A DNA stretch of 64,000 bases from Tetradesmus obliquus. Lineage: Eukaryota; Chlorophyta; Chlorophyceae; Sphaeropleales; Scenedesmaceae. Position 1 is the first letter of the stretch; each line of letters opens with the position of its first letter. This document shows, piece by piece, positions 23,243 to 34,965 of the stretch. The stretch lies in NCBI GenBank assembly GCA_030272155.1, contig CP126191.1, positions 5,292,501 through 5,356,500 of the forward strand, given 5' to 3'. The notes beneath the pieces are model-generated. The model saw nothing but the letters and a program-made list of their open reading frames with translations. It ran no database searches and was not told where the DNA came from. Both the position numbers and the translations under genes were made by a program.

Positions 23243-23600
23243 CAGTATGCATCATGTGACTGTGCAGCTGAAGCGGCTAGGCTTGTGTTGACTGTCAATG
23301 CGCAGCAGCAGCATGCAAGGCCCAAAAAGAGCGCGCGTGCTGCCATGTCGTCAGTTGTGGCAGGATTCATGCGCGGAGTCGACCCCTCTTGCTTTGCCAC
23401 CTTACTAATTGTAAACCGACAGCTCACCCTTGACGACGTGCCGCTGCTGCCGCTGCCTGCAGGGCGACATCGGTGACGTGCTGATGATGTCGCTCTCAAT
23501 GGCGGTGCTGATCTTCTTCTCCATGCAGCTGTACCGGCTGTACGCGTACGCCTACTTCCATGCCGGCAGCTACCAGACCATGATGGATATGATGCAGTGA
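22807..23600 (+). CDS. Small plastid-type single-TM protein, 144 aa
   Basis: Exons 22807-23037, 23142-23207, 23463-23600; phases agree, stop at 23598. Residues 1-77 look like a transit peptide (MLCRRAASTRAAPPSRC start, then Ser/Arg/Gln-rich, no acidic run). The mature part has a helix (LGGVSQRLQSLVHFLTPKQE), then one TM segment (VLMMSLSMAVLIFFSM) followed by aromatic YRLYAYAYF and a Met-rich tail ending MMDMMQ. I recognise no family. The size and layout would suit a small thylakoid or envelope subunit, but that is only a guess. Confidence 0.7.
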
Positions 23601-24867
23601 ACATGGCTGCCAGTCAAAGAGCCGGTCTTTGGAAGAAGTGAAGTAAAATGGTTATTGTGCCCTGCACCAAGGGTGGTGGTTGAATGACAGTGCAATGCAG
23701 CAGCCACAGGCAGGCACGCTGCTACAGCAGCATGGACACAGCCGGCTAAGCTGCCGGTTGCAGCCGTGTTTTTTTCATGCCTGTCGCATGGCTGCTGTCA
23801 CCTACCAATTGCCAGCCAAGCGCTTGTTGGAACATGCACGGCGTGGTCTGCTTTGCCGCAGGCATGGGTGGGGTTGGGCACTGTGCGCGCTAGAGCAGCA
23901 GCAGCAAAGTATGCGCTGGTGCTGGTGCTTGGGGTTTTGTGTATGGGGTGTTGTATCATATGTTGTGTATTGAGGACAGAGCAGCAGCAAGGTTGAGTCG
24001 TGTCAGCCGGGTTGTTGACTGGCATTCTACGTTCATGCTACATTGCAGTTTTGTCAGCTGCTGTACAAGAAGGCTTGCTGCATGATGATTGTGCAGGGCT
24101 GTAGTGAAGGTGGTGCCTCTGCAGCGCAGCGTTGTCAACAGCGTGTGACCGTTGTTGCGCTGCCTGCATGCCTGTGGGTTGCTCATGTGTATGGCGAAAC
24201 GCAAGGAGCTATCAGCACAGCGAGCAAGGTCGGCGCCGTTCTGGGGCCAGGCAGGCATTGACTTGCACATGCATACTTCCTGCATCAAAGTTTGTCCGAA
24301 GGTATTCCAGACGAAGGCATTTTGAAGTTTTGGGATGTTTTAAAGTTGCCATTCCTCATCAGATGCACACATGTTCCTGCCTCCATCGTGTGGCCAACCA
24401 GCACATTGTGTGCCGGTGACCAGCACGTGCAATGTGGTGCGGACGGCACACATGGACATTGCCTGCAGCGGGACATACCACATGCTGTGCACTACCACAG
24501 TGCAGTCACTGCAGTCCTCCAGTGCTTTTGTGTGTGCCCGTTCTCAAATTTGGTGGTGAACAGCGCAGCAGGCAGCCCTCAACAGCGCATATATGATTTT
24601 GGTGCCATTGGTGAGGTGTTGTGGGAGGGCGTTCACGTGCCACGTACAGTGTACGTATTGTGGCCAGGACTTGCCAGCATGGCAGTGTTTGCTGCTGTCT
24701 ACCTTTGTGCGGTGCGGCGCTGCTGCTTGCTAGCTGTGTTGGGATCAGTTGCATGCAACTGCGTTTGCGCAATGCCAGCCAGCTGCCAGGAATTGTTGTT
24801 GCCAACAGGACTATACGGCTGCAGTTGCATGTGCCGCTCAGATGGCAGGAGCTCCGCGCGAGAAACA

Positions 24868-24930
24868 TGAAGGTGCGCAGCTGTGCATGACCAGCGTGCT
24901 TCGGCATCCTGGCTTTGTCTAGAATTCGTC
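24868..24930 (+). repeat. 63-bp dispersed repeat, copy A
   Basis: Identical over 63 bp to 37139-37201, same orientation. It begins tgaaggtgcgcagctg and ends ctagaattcgtc. The flanks are unrelated, so this is a short dispersed element or a remnant of one; no target-site duplication or terminal inverted repeat is apparent. Confidence 0.9.
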
Positions 24931-25424
24931 CTTGCACTGGCAGCGCATTGCCCTGGCTGCAACCAACTGGCCATTATTGCTGACGAGTTTGTGCAATGTG
25001 TGATGGCCAATGGACGTGCATTGCTTGTGAACGGGTTCTCAATACTGCGTACCCTGCAAGATTTGTTGGCTCAGCTTAACAGGCACATGGCTGAGCTGTC
25101 TCATCGTGTAACAGCAGACGCACAGTGCGCCGGCACGGAGTTGTGTCAAAATATTTAAATCTTCAGCTGCCGCGCAACTGCTCGCCGAATGACGCTGTGA
25201 CTGCTGTGGTTGCAATGCGCTGCAGTCAGCTGCTCACAGCTACATGTAATCAGCTGTACCAGCAACTGCATGCCACTGGTATGCCATACGGCAGTGCATG
25301 CATTTCAACTTCACGTGCATGCAACTCGTGCTGCGTGTACGCAGGACGCCACACAATTGCTTGCCTAATGGATACTGAATCCTGACCGCTGAGACCGGAT
25401 GGCAGCAAAGACCCAGCCGCAGAC

Positions 25425-25439
25425 TGTTACACTGTAACA
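25425..25439. terminator. Palindromic two-way TGTAA box
   Basis: TGTTACACTGTAACA has 7-bp perfect arms around a central C and puts TGTAA on both strands. On the minus strand TGTAA lies about 82 nt after the RPP1 stop, so it probably serves RPP1; on the plus strand it could stop read-through from the convergent gene. Confidence 0.5.
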
Positions 25440-25512
25440 AACTGTTACGCCATAACAAACTGCCGCATCACACGTGTGTCGCCAGTGCTGACACGTCAAA
25501 GTGGCGCGCTGC

Positions 25513-26802
25513 TTAGTCGAACAGGGAGAAGCCCATGTCCTGCGGGGTGCAACAGCAGTAGCGACGGCAGCGTGCGATATTCAGTGACGACTCAATCACA
25601 CCATGCAATTGACGCTCTTTGCTACTAATGGTGTACAGCAGGTTGGGCGCAACAGCCGGCGGCATGAAATTTGGGTAAGGCCCTGCTGGCAGCACCCCAT
25701 CCTCGCCAACTGCCTCTGGCAAACACAGCAGTCGCTGCTCAATGCATTTAGGCTGCAGTGCTACAGTGGCCCTGTCTAAACTGCTGCAAAAGCCCGGCAA
25801 CTGCTGGCTCGTTCTGCCTGAGACACAACCACCTGCCACCTCGCCATGTTGCTGCTGCAGCTGCTGATCAATGCATCGCTCACTACTAGAGAGTCACTAC
25901 TGTGCATGTTGCCGCCAATGCAGTGATGATGTCCAACTATCATGCAATGCACAGACACTTAATAAATCAGCTGCATGCACAGCACCTCAGCTGCCCGCCC
26001 TGCCCTCACCTCATCCTCCTCGGATGGCTCCTCCTTCTTCTCCTCCTTGGGGGCAGCGCCGCCAGCAGCAGCGCCACCAGCAGCAGGGGCAGCACCAGCA
26101 GCGGGGGCACCGCCACCTGCAGCGACAAGGCCACACAGCAATGCAGCAGGACACAGTCAGCAGCAGACACCTGACGCCCTCCTGGCAAACCTCTGGCTTG
26201 ACCACAGCTGTTGCTGTGTCCAGCTGCCGCAGGAACAACCCCAGGTGAGGCAATTCACGAGCTGTACCATCCTGCTGCTGGTGCTGCTGGTGGTGTGGCT
26301 GTAAGCCGCCCGCCGCAGTACTACCAGCATCATTTGAAGCAAAACAGACGCTGCTGCGCACTCCTGGATTCAAATCGTGCTGCCGCTGCTGGTGCTGGTG
26401 CTGCTGTGGGTGCTGCGCTGGCTCACCAGCGCCAACGTTGCAGATCAGGTCCTCAATGCTCTTCTTGGAGAAGAGCTTGACGAACAGGCCGGGCCAGTAT
26501 GGCTCCACAGTGATACCAGCTGCCTTCACAATGCTGTTGATGTTGTCAGCCTGCAGTGCAGCCAGGACGCAGGTCAGCATCATGCAGTCAGGGACAAGCA
26601 TGCAGCTGCCAACACAGCTGCAGTAGAACCTCTCAATAGCTCTGATGTGGAGTGCCGCCCACAAACATCGTGAAACATAGCCAAGCCTGTATAGCTGTCG
26701 GGTGGTGGGCTGCCATCAGCAGCAGACACTCACAGTGATGTCCAGACCGTCATCGTGCAGGATCAGCGCTGCGTACACGCAGGCAAGCTCGGAGGTTGAC
26801 AT
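25513..26802 (-). CDS. RPP1: 60S acidic ribosomal protein P1, 4 exons, 108 aa
   Basis: Ribosomal stalk protein that pairs with P2 on P0 and recruits translation factor GTPases. Exons, 5' to 3': 26802-26734, 26550-26427, 26116-26010, 25539-25513; phases agree. The N-terminal dimerisation domain is typical of P1 (MSTSELACVYAALILHDDG, AAGITVEPYWPGLF, LICNVGAG). A Gly/Ala/Pro hinge follows, then an acidic stretch (KEEKKEEPSEEDE) and the universal tail DMGFSLFD, which sits alone on a 27-nt last exon. The length is normal for the family. WPGLF separates it from P2. Confidence 0.97.
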
Positions 26803-27276
26803 CCTGTGCGTAGAAGAGCCTGGGTTAGCTTGAGCACAGCAAACACCGACGGCTGGTTGCAACAGCGGGAAAGGCAAGCTTGCCTGAAAGATATTTAAGC
26901 CTTTAGGCACTAACAGGAGACAACACTTTTCAAAGGAGGCTGAACTCTGCGTGTGCGAGCGCACAAATCCTGGGAACAGTCGGTGGTGCTTGGCTGCTAG
27001 AACCCCAGCACAAGGTAAACTTGTGCCACATGGCTCATGCAAAGAATCTGATGCCATGATTACTTGTTCTCGTCTGCCTTCGAGTTCTGCTGACAGCGAC
27101 CGGCTTACCTGCAGCCGTGCTTGCACTGTTGGGGTGACTGTGGCGTACGTCCTCGCAGCAGTTCCGTAGCACATTGGCCGTATTACATCTCAACAACTCT
27201 TCATCTTCTTATCGTTTGCTCAGCACATCACACCCAGCTACAGGCTCAAGTGCATCACCTGCAGTCCAGTCACACT
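26803..27276. other. Divergent RPP1 / PRC-barrel upstream region
   Basis: 474 bp between divergent starts, presumed to hold both promoters. AT-richer patches (for example agatatttaa near 26890) are present, but no defined element can be called. Confidence 0.45.
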
Positions 27277-30200
27277 ATGCAAGCATACGCCATGAAGCAC
27301 AGCCCTGCTTCCGGTGTAGGCCACTACCGGGGCCCTGGCAGCGCCATGAGGCCACTAACACGGTGCCACCCAGCCACAAGCAGCCACAGCAGGTCAGCAG
27401 CAGCAGCACTGACCGGTGTGCGTCGGCATGCATGCACGCACGTGCCAGCAGTGCGGGTGATGGCGATGCAGTCTGGCTGGCAGCCTCAGCCGCAGCAGCC
27501 GCAGCAGCCGCAGCAGTTCCAGCAGCAGCCACAGCAGCAGGTGCCGCAGCAGCCCATTCAGCAACAGCAGCAGCCCGCTGCCCGGCAGCTCGCGCCTATG
27601 GCACGCGGCAACCCCTACCCAGCCACTCCTGTGTACCTGGAGCTCACTCAGGTGAGCTCACACTGTGCCTGCCTATAGCCATACATGCACATAGCTTGCG
27701 CTTATAATTAAACAATTGATCCTGCTTCAGCATGCTTCTGCGAAGCTTCTGCTGCTGTGATGCCGCATGCATTCATGCCCATACAGCTGCCCAGCAGCCT
27801 CTGCCCGCCCCACCCACCAACACTGCATCAACGCCCCTCGCATGAAAACATACCAGCTCCGCTGCACCCCACTGCACTGCACTGCCCCGTACCTGCGCTG
27901 CAGGTGCTGAACAAGCAGGTGGTCACGCGCACCAGCGGCCGCGCTCTGGGCACCATCAGCGGCGCCTGGCTGGACCCCGCGCGTGGCAGCCTGGTGTCAT
28001 TCGACCTGGACGAGCGGCGGCCCGGCAGCAGCGGCGGCCTGGGGCTCTCCAGCCCCGCACGCGCCGGCAACATCCCGCTGTCAGCGCTGCGACAGGTGCG
28101 TTGAAAATTAGTGTTTCAGCACAAGGTGGTTGTGCCTTGTGTTGAGCGCACTATGTTGGTGTGCTGCTTAGCACAGAGATGTGCAGTGCTGCCGCCGTAC
28201 ACTGCCTTCACATAGTCAGCTCATGATATGGCATGTGCATGGCCGGCTGCTGCAGCTGCTGCCGCACAACACACCGCTGACCCTTCAACCATGTCGACCC
28301 CTCCCACGTTGACCCTTCAACAACACTGCTGCTGCCGCCGCTGCCCTGCTGCTGCCTGTCCAGATTGGTGACGTGGTGCTGGTGCATGATGAGTCAGGGC
28401 TGTATGAGCAGGACCTGGACGGGCGGCTGGGCTTTGTCAACCCTTTGGGGCTGGACGTGCGCACACGCACAGGGGAGTTCCTGGGCAAGGTGGGTGGGCC
28501 TGGCGGCAGCAGGAGGGCGAAGCCACAGCAGCAGCAGCAGCAGCAGCAGTGGCACCGGCAGCAGTAACGCATTGCAGCCGCCCTCAACTTACCGTAGTCA
28601 CCGCTGTGCTCTGCCCTGTTCTGTTTGCTTCTTCCTATTTGCCGTTGGTGCCCATCCCTGCTTTCCTGTTGAAGCGCTCTGAGTGGCACATCTCCTGACA
28701 ACTGATCCTGCCCTGCTGCGCTGCTACTGTGCAGGTGCGTGACCTGTCGTTCAGCCCGGACTCTGGCGCAATCGCGCGCATCACCTACGACGAGTTTGGG
28801 CTGCCCTTCCTGCCCATCTCCTTCTTCGACTGCTACAGCGTGGCCATGCAGGACGTGCTGTCCATCGGCCGCAGCGACCTCATCGTGTATGATGATGCAA
28901 AGTACCGCGAGCGCAAGGAGAGCAACGGCCTGTTCGCAGCCATTCCTTCGCTGCTCAAGTCGCTCAACGGCGGCCGCAGCGGCGGCGGCGGCGCGCAGCT
29001 CGCGCTGCCAGCGCCGGCCAGCGGTACGAGTGACATGTACCGCCTGGGCGCTGCAGGCAGTACGGGCGGCAGTAGCAGTGGGCGGTACCTGCCTGCTGAC
29101 TACAGTTATGAGCAGTGGCAGGCTGACCTGCGGCGCTGGGAGGCTGAGACTGGCATGACTTATGAGCAGTACCTCAGGTGCGGGTGGCTCAGTTGGGCAC
29201 GGGGCCAAATGTGGTATTGCTGGGCTGGATTGGTAAATTTGATGGTGCGGTGCGGGTGGCTGCAGGGCGCATGCAGGCAACGAGGTTGAAGGGAGGGTGC
29301 AGTGCCTTGAGCGGCACAGTCACGGCTCAGGCATTGGGAGGGTTGGGCGAAAGTGTGGTGTGCTGGATGAAGCTGTGCGACGTGGTGCTTCGCAGAGGTG
29401 CAGACACTGCTGTAGTTGCTGTGCATGCCAGGTTCAGCTGCCGATCAGCTGTCAGCACCCTGTGTACAACAATAACAGCCGGGCTCATGTATGATGCTGA
29501 CTGTCCTTGCTGCTGCTGCTTTGCCTTTCGGTTGTGTGCCGCAGGACCCAGGGGCAGCCGCAGGCACGTGCTGCCCTGCCACCTGCTGGCAGCACTGCTG
29601 CGCAGCCGGGTGCAGCAGCCTACCAGGCAGGCTATGGCAGCCAGCAAGGCTACGGCATGATGCCTGCAGCAGCACAGCCGCAGCAGCAGCAGCAGCCTGG
29701 CTACACACCACAGCAGCAGTATGCTCAGCCAAGTCTGCAGCAGCAGCGGCCAGCGCAGATGATGCAGCCCCAGCAGCAGCAGCAGCCACTGCAGCAGCAG
29801 CAGCCAGTGCAGCAGCAGCGCTTTGATGCTCGTCAGGCGCGGCCGCAGTATGGTGCGCCGCCAGCAGCCGGCGCTGCAGCAGCACCAGGGCAGCAGCAGC
29901 CCGCCTGGGGTGCAGCACCGGGCGCAGCAGCAGGTGCAAATCCGTATGCAGCGCCTAGGTATGCTGCTCCTGCTGGTGCCGGCTTTGCAGCGCCTGCTGG
30001 CATGGCAGGCATGCCACCTGGCATGGCAGGCGTGCCACCTCAGCAGCAGCAGCAGCAGCAGGCCCGGCCTGCTCAGCAGCAGCAGCAGCAGCCGCAGCAG
30101 CAGCAGCGCAGTGCAGCAGCAGGTGCTGGCGTGGCAGGGGGTGCAGCGCGGCCGGCATCTGCAGCTGGGCGGCCGCTGCAGCAGCAGCAGCAGCAGCCAG

Positions 30201-30406
30201 GTGCAGCTCAACAGCAGTCACCGCCGCCGCAGCAGCAGCAGCAGCCAGGCCGCCCTGTTAATGAGTGGCTGGACCGGGAGACGCGGCCGCGCATGGCTGA
30301 TGCGCTAGCTGATGGTGTGCTGCCAATGACCGAGGATGGCAGCGCTGCCGGCCAGCAGCAGCCTCAACAGCAGCCGCAGCAGCAGGCACTGCAGCAGGAG
30401 GCTTGA
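27277..30406 (+). CDS. PRC-barrel protein with a plastid-type N-terminus and a long Gln/Pro/Ala tail, 665 aa
   Basis: Exons 27277-27651, 27904-28095, 28364-28489, 28735-29177, 29545-30406; phases agree. After a basic, Ser/His/Arg-rich N-terminus and a Gln/Pro linker comes a PRC-barrel-like pair of units: VLNKQVVTRTSGRALGTISG with WLDPARGSLVSFDLD, then IGDVVLVHDESG, FSPDSGAIARITYDEFG and LPISFFDCYSVAMQDVL. PRC barrels of this layout occur in cyanobacteria and in plastid-targeted algal proteins. A helix follows (YSYEQWQADLRRWEAETGM), then nearly 290 residues rich in Gln, Ala, Pro, Gly and Met, with a conserved-looking end (VNEWLDRETRPRMADALAD). The domain is firm. Plastid location is inferred, and the tail's role is unknown. 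Confidence 0.88.
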
Positions 30407-30830
30407 TGATGGAGGTGTAGTATATAAGGTTGTAGAAGTGCAGCACAGCTTGTATGTGTTTTGTTCAGAGTGTGCACCTGAACACTGCCAGTGCTGCTGG
30501 CCGTGGTGTACTATGTATGCCTGCGGTGATGCGCCCCGCAGCACCCCTACCTTGTTTGTGTCCATTGTCATGTTGCTGTTATGTTTGTGCTGAGTAGTTG
30601 GCGTGTGCATACCGCTGCCCTGGAGACGTGGCCAGGATGTAAGATCGAGGGACAGATTCACCATGTGCCTGACAACAGGCCTGACACCTGTGCTGACACC
30701 TAGGCACTGAGCACGTAGGCTTTGACGCCGAACAGAGAACACAAAGGTCGAACTTTGTTCTACAGAACTATATCTTCGTACATGCGGATTTTACCGCAGA
30801 GCGCCTCGTGTGGGCACGGACACTATCACT
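30407..30830. other. Spacer between PRC-barrel and cis-prenyltransferase genes
   Basis: 424 bp, tandem genes. It contains a TGTAA box at 30638-30642, about 230 nt after the PRC-barrel stop, then the upstream region of the next gene. Nothing else was recognised. Confidence 0.5.
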
Positions 30831-32337
30831 ATGCACGCAAGCCGTAATTGCATCACAGCCAACGCTTCAGCAATTCGACATCAGCCTCTCTGTTTGCTGG
30901 TTCGTGAGCATAGAAGTTGTGGGTTTTCTGGTGCCAGGCTGCGGGCAGCAGCAGCAGCAGCAACACTCCCAGAGCAGCAACATCACGGTATTCTACAGCA
31001 GCCCTACCACTCTGCAGCAGCCCACTTAGAACCCGACTTATCTCAGCTTGCGCCTGCTAGACAGCAGCCCCACCAACAGCAGCTACACCCGCAGCAACAG
31101 CTGCAGCAGCAGCAGCTGCCCAAGCATGTTGCCATCATCATGGATGGCAACTCGCGCTGGGCGGAGAGCAGAAGGCTGCCTGCATGGGTGGGCCATGAGC
31201 GGGGCGTGGCAGCACTGAGGGCAGCAGTCATTGCAGCGCGGGATTGGGGCATACCAGCGCTCACGGTGAGCCTTGGAAGCGGCAGATGGTGGGGACAGCT
31301 TGGATGCATGCGCTGCATGTAGTGTGCATGCTGAACATCCCACTTCACCGTCCAACAGCAAGCAGCTGTGTGTGCTATCTGACATTTCGTTCTGGGAGCC
31401 CAAGTTTTGTAGTCATGTTCAGATTTCATTTTTCTTTGCTGCTGGCTTGATGGCCAACAGCTGTAGGCGTGCTAGGTGCTGGCACTGGTACAACAGCTGC
31501 ATCTTCTGCTGTTGCCTTGCGCTCGCTGCCTATTTGGCTCTGCTGCTGCTTCTGCTGCCGTGCTGCAGGTGTACGCCTTCTCACTAGAAAACTGGCAGCG
31601 CGACAGGTCAGAGGTCACCTTCCTCATGAACCTCTTCCAGTCCGCGCTGCAGCAGCAGCTGCCAGAGCTGCAGCGCAACGGCGTGCGGCTGCACTTCATG
31701 GGCCAGCTTGAGCTGCTGCCACCCGGCCTGCAGCAGCAGATAGCAGCCTGCAGCGCAGCAACAGCAGGCAACAGCGGGCTGCTGCTGAATGTGGCTGTGA
31801 GCTACAGCGCGCAGCATGACATGGTGGGCGCGGTGCAGCGGCTGGCGCAGCGCGTGCAGGAGGGCGCACTGGCGCCAGAGCAGGCAAGCGGGGTTGAGCC
31901 GCATTGCAGCTGCAGCATTGAGGCAGTGGAGCTGCTGTACAGAAATCTGCCATGTGTGCATTTTATTGTGTGCATCACAATGCAGTTGCAGTGTTGCCTA
32001 CCCCAGTTTGAGGCTGTCTCTCAGCAGTGCTCACCGCGCTGCGCTGCACCTTGCCCTGCTGTCTGGTTGCTGATTTGCTATGCAGATAACGCCCGCGCTG
32101 ATATCGCAGGCGCTGTCATCGGCAGCCGTCACTGCAGCAGTGGGCCCGCCAGACCTGCTGATCCGCACCAGCGGCGAGCAGCGGCTGAGCAACTTCATGC
32201 TGTTTGAGGCTGCCTACACGGAGCTGTGCTTCCTGGACTGCCTGTGGCCCGACTTTGACAAACAGCAGTTTGAGGCAGCGCTGCAGCAGTACGCGCAGCG
32301 GCAGCGCCGCTACGGCAAGCGGCAGCAGCAGCAATGA
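30831..32337 (+). CDS. cis-Prenyltransferase (UPPS/DHDDS family), 3 exons, 333 aa
   Basis: Adds isopentenyl diphosphate units in cis to an allylic diphosphate to make long polyprenyl diphosphates. Exons 30831-31265, 31569-31883, 32086-32337; phases agree. The first about 95 residues are Ser/Arg/Gln-rich, plausibly a plastid presequence followed by a poly-Gln spacer. The catalytic domain starts with [16 protein letters not shown] (Asp105 is the expected catalytic/Mg residue), then [22 protein letters not shown] with ditryptophan-region spacing, and ends with [15 protein letters not shown], the diphosphate-binding motif. These are all the conserved regions of the family. The second intron must use a GC donor. 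No RXG-type Nogo-B partner motif is seen, so a homomeric UPPS-like enzyme is likely. Confidence 0.93.
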
Positions 32338-34157
32338 CTCGTGTAAGCTGTTGTGTGCTGTGGTGTCTGCCGGTCACCTTATGCCGCTTGAGGCCAGGGT
32401 TTTGCCAGCCTGACTGGGTGTTGCAGTTGCTGGTGGCTGCTTTGCTCGCCAGGCTAACTCAGATAGGCTGCACCAGCAGCGCAGGCTTGCCAGCAGCAGC
32501 ACATGTGTATACTAGCAGTGTAGCATACGTGATAGCACTAGCGTACTCATTACATGGGCTGTCTGCTGTAAACTCTGTACAGTAGCTTCAAAGCATGCAG
32601 CAGCGGTGGTGGCAGCGGCTTGTAGTGTTCTTGTCAAGTGCTGCTGGCAACAGGCTTTGTTGGTGTGAGGAAAGCCCGGGGCTGCGTGGTTGAGACAACG
32701 CAAGGCGCTGTGCAGCACACAGTGTGCTTTGTTGCAGTCGGCAACATGTACATGGCTGTTGCATGTGCCTGCACAGCTTATTGTGCATAGTGCACTGCCA
32801 CAGCTGTTGTCAGCATCATCATGTTGTTGACAAAGTCATAGCAATGTACGCCACAACCCCACAGCTGCGCAGGCTGCTTGTGTGGTGTTGTCATTTTGTC
32901 AGCCGTCAGTACTTGCTGTCAAAACAAGAGCTGGCCAGCTGGGCCGGCAGCAGCCTGAGGTGCGGTTGGCCTTGTCTGTGCATCATGCATATATGGCTGT
33001 GCAGGGCTTTATGAATGACGGAGTTCATGTGGGATGTTTTTGATGCTGTGGTGGCTGTCGAGTTTCAGTGGTTTAATTCACCACCATCGACGGCAGCATG
33101 TGATTCACTTTGGTGCCACGTGGCACTGTGCACAGTCAGAGAAGCAGCAGTACAGAGGCGAATAGTTCTCTGGCACTGTTGCCACATTGTATGGAGTGGC
33201 TTGACTGCTTGGAATAGTGTTGTGCATGTGGCCTGCAGAAGCGGTTGTGGCTGCACTGGCAGTTCCAGCTTGACAGGCAAGCAACTGCTGGCCCTGCTGG
33301 GCTGCGTACCAATGTGTGTTGCCTGCAATTCTTTATATCAAGGAGCTGTTGACAAGGCTATCACCACCAACCCTTGACGGCCAACCTTGTGTGACAGTGA
33401 TGATCACTACCGCTGTGCTGGACTGGTGATGTTCTCGGCTCAACGTGTGTCAACTGTGTGTCAACTGTGCATTGCGTTCCCCGTTATGGTAACAAAGTGT
33501 GTATCCTGCATATCTTAAACTGTGCTGGTGTGTATTTTGGCAGCAGGCACAATTGTTGCCAGACAACCCACCAGTGCCAGGTGGATGACGTGCTGTCGAC
33601 AGAGATATATGTTTTTATAGCGTCACATATCCGTTTTTGAACAAATTACAGGGAAGCAGGACATTCGACATGAGCATGGGGTTCTGCGATACAGTGCAGG
33701 AGTATCCAACGTTGTGTCAGACCTCGCATCTCACCCAATCACCTCAGCATCTTGCAAACGCGTTGATTATTATGTGTCCATCAACTTCAGTGTTACAAGA
33801 TTTATGTATCGGCCGTGTCTGTTTCTCGTCGACGCTTCGATCAACGCCAGACCTTGCTTTCCAGGCAGACATGTCGGTGGGTAGCGTGCTGCTTCCGTTC
33901 CGAGTATCAAACTGCTCTATACACGCTCGATGCACACACCTGCATCTGCGTGCATGGCTATAGCAGTACATGGGCAAGAACAGCAGGCCAGAACCACGCA
34001 GGCATGCTGTGTTCCCAGCTAGCCTGTTTGAGGCCCTTGTGGTACTTGCGGCCGCTTAAATACAAATGGATATGTTGAAGAAGTACATACAACGCTGTGC
34101 TGGGGTGTTCTGAAGGGCATCACTTCCTCGCACACTGCCTCTCCTCCTGCTGCACAG
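32338..34157. other. 1.8-kb spacer
   Basis: Holds the cis-prenyltransferase 3' UTR (TGTAA at 32342-32346 and 32567-32571) and presumably the promoter and first exon of the next gene, which I could not place. Remaining ORFs are short and featureless. Confidence 0.5.
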
Positions 34158-34925
34158 GCATATCCTGGTCAGGGTGTGTACGGGCAGGCCATTGGTCCAG
34201 GCTATAGCGCCCCCTACTACCCACCACTTCTACCGCCATACCAGCAGCAGCCGTTGTGCTTTGTACCACACCCTCCGCCACGTCAGCAGCAGCAGTTGTG
34301 TCCGCTACCATACCGTTGGCAGCAGCAGTGGTGCTACTGCTCGCACCCACAGCTGCATCAGCAGCAGAAGCCATGTCATGAGCTGCATCTGCCGCAAAAC
34401 CACCAGCAGCAGCAGCCGTGGACAGCACCACCGCCACCACCACCAGCAGCAGCTCCTCAGCCGCAACTGCTCTGGCCACCAGCACCCACTCCTCAGCAGC
34501 AGCAGCAGCAGCTATGGCCAGCAACACCACTAGCAGCAGCAGCAGCAGCAGCAGTGGGACCACCAGCTCCTCAGCAGCAAATGCCCTGGCAGCCAGCACC
34601 CATTCCGCAGCAGCAGCAGCAGCAGCAGTGGCCACCACCACCACCACCAGCAGCAGCAGCACCACCACCACCAGCTCCTCAGCAGCAACTGCTCTGGCCA
34701 CCAGCACCCACACCTCAGCAGCAGCAGCAGCTATGGCCAGCAACACCACCACCAGCAGCAGCAGCTCCTCAGCAGCAGCTGTTTTGGCCGCCAGCACCAC
34801 CACCGCCGCCATACCAGCAGCAGCGGCAGCAGCAGCTGTGGCCGGCACCACCACCACCACCACCAGCAGCACCACCACCGCCAGCTCCTCAGCCGCAACT
34901 GCTCTGGCCGCCAGCACCCACTCCT

Positions 34926-34965
<40 letters not shown>

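Larger units (their letters stand above)
23601..25512. other. 1.9-kb convergent spacer
   Basis: Between the 3' ends of the small TM protein and RPP1. The longest ORF (about 24292-24870, plus) starts at TTG, is Cys-rich and shows no domain, so I do not call it. The spacer holds one copy of the 63-bp repeat (24868-24930) and a palindrome with TGTAA on both strands (25425-25439). Confidence 0.5.

Noticed and set aside
24292-24870. 192-aa plus-strand Cys-rich ORF
   Set aside because: It begins at TTG, has no domain, no intron pattern and no neighbour support.
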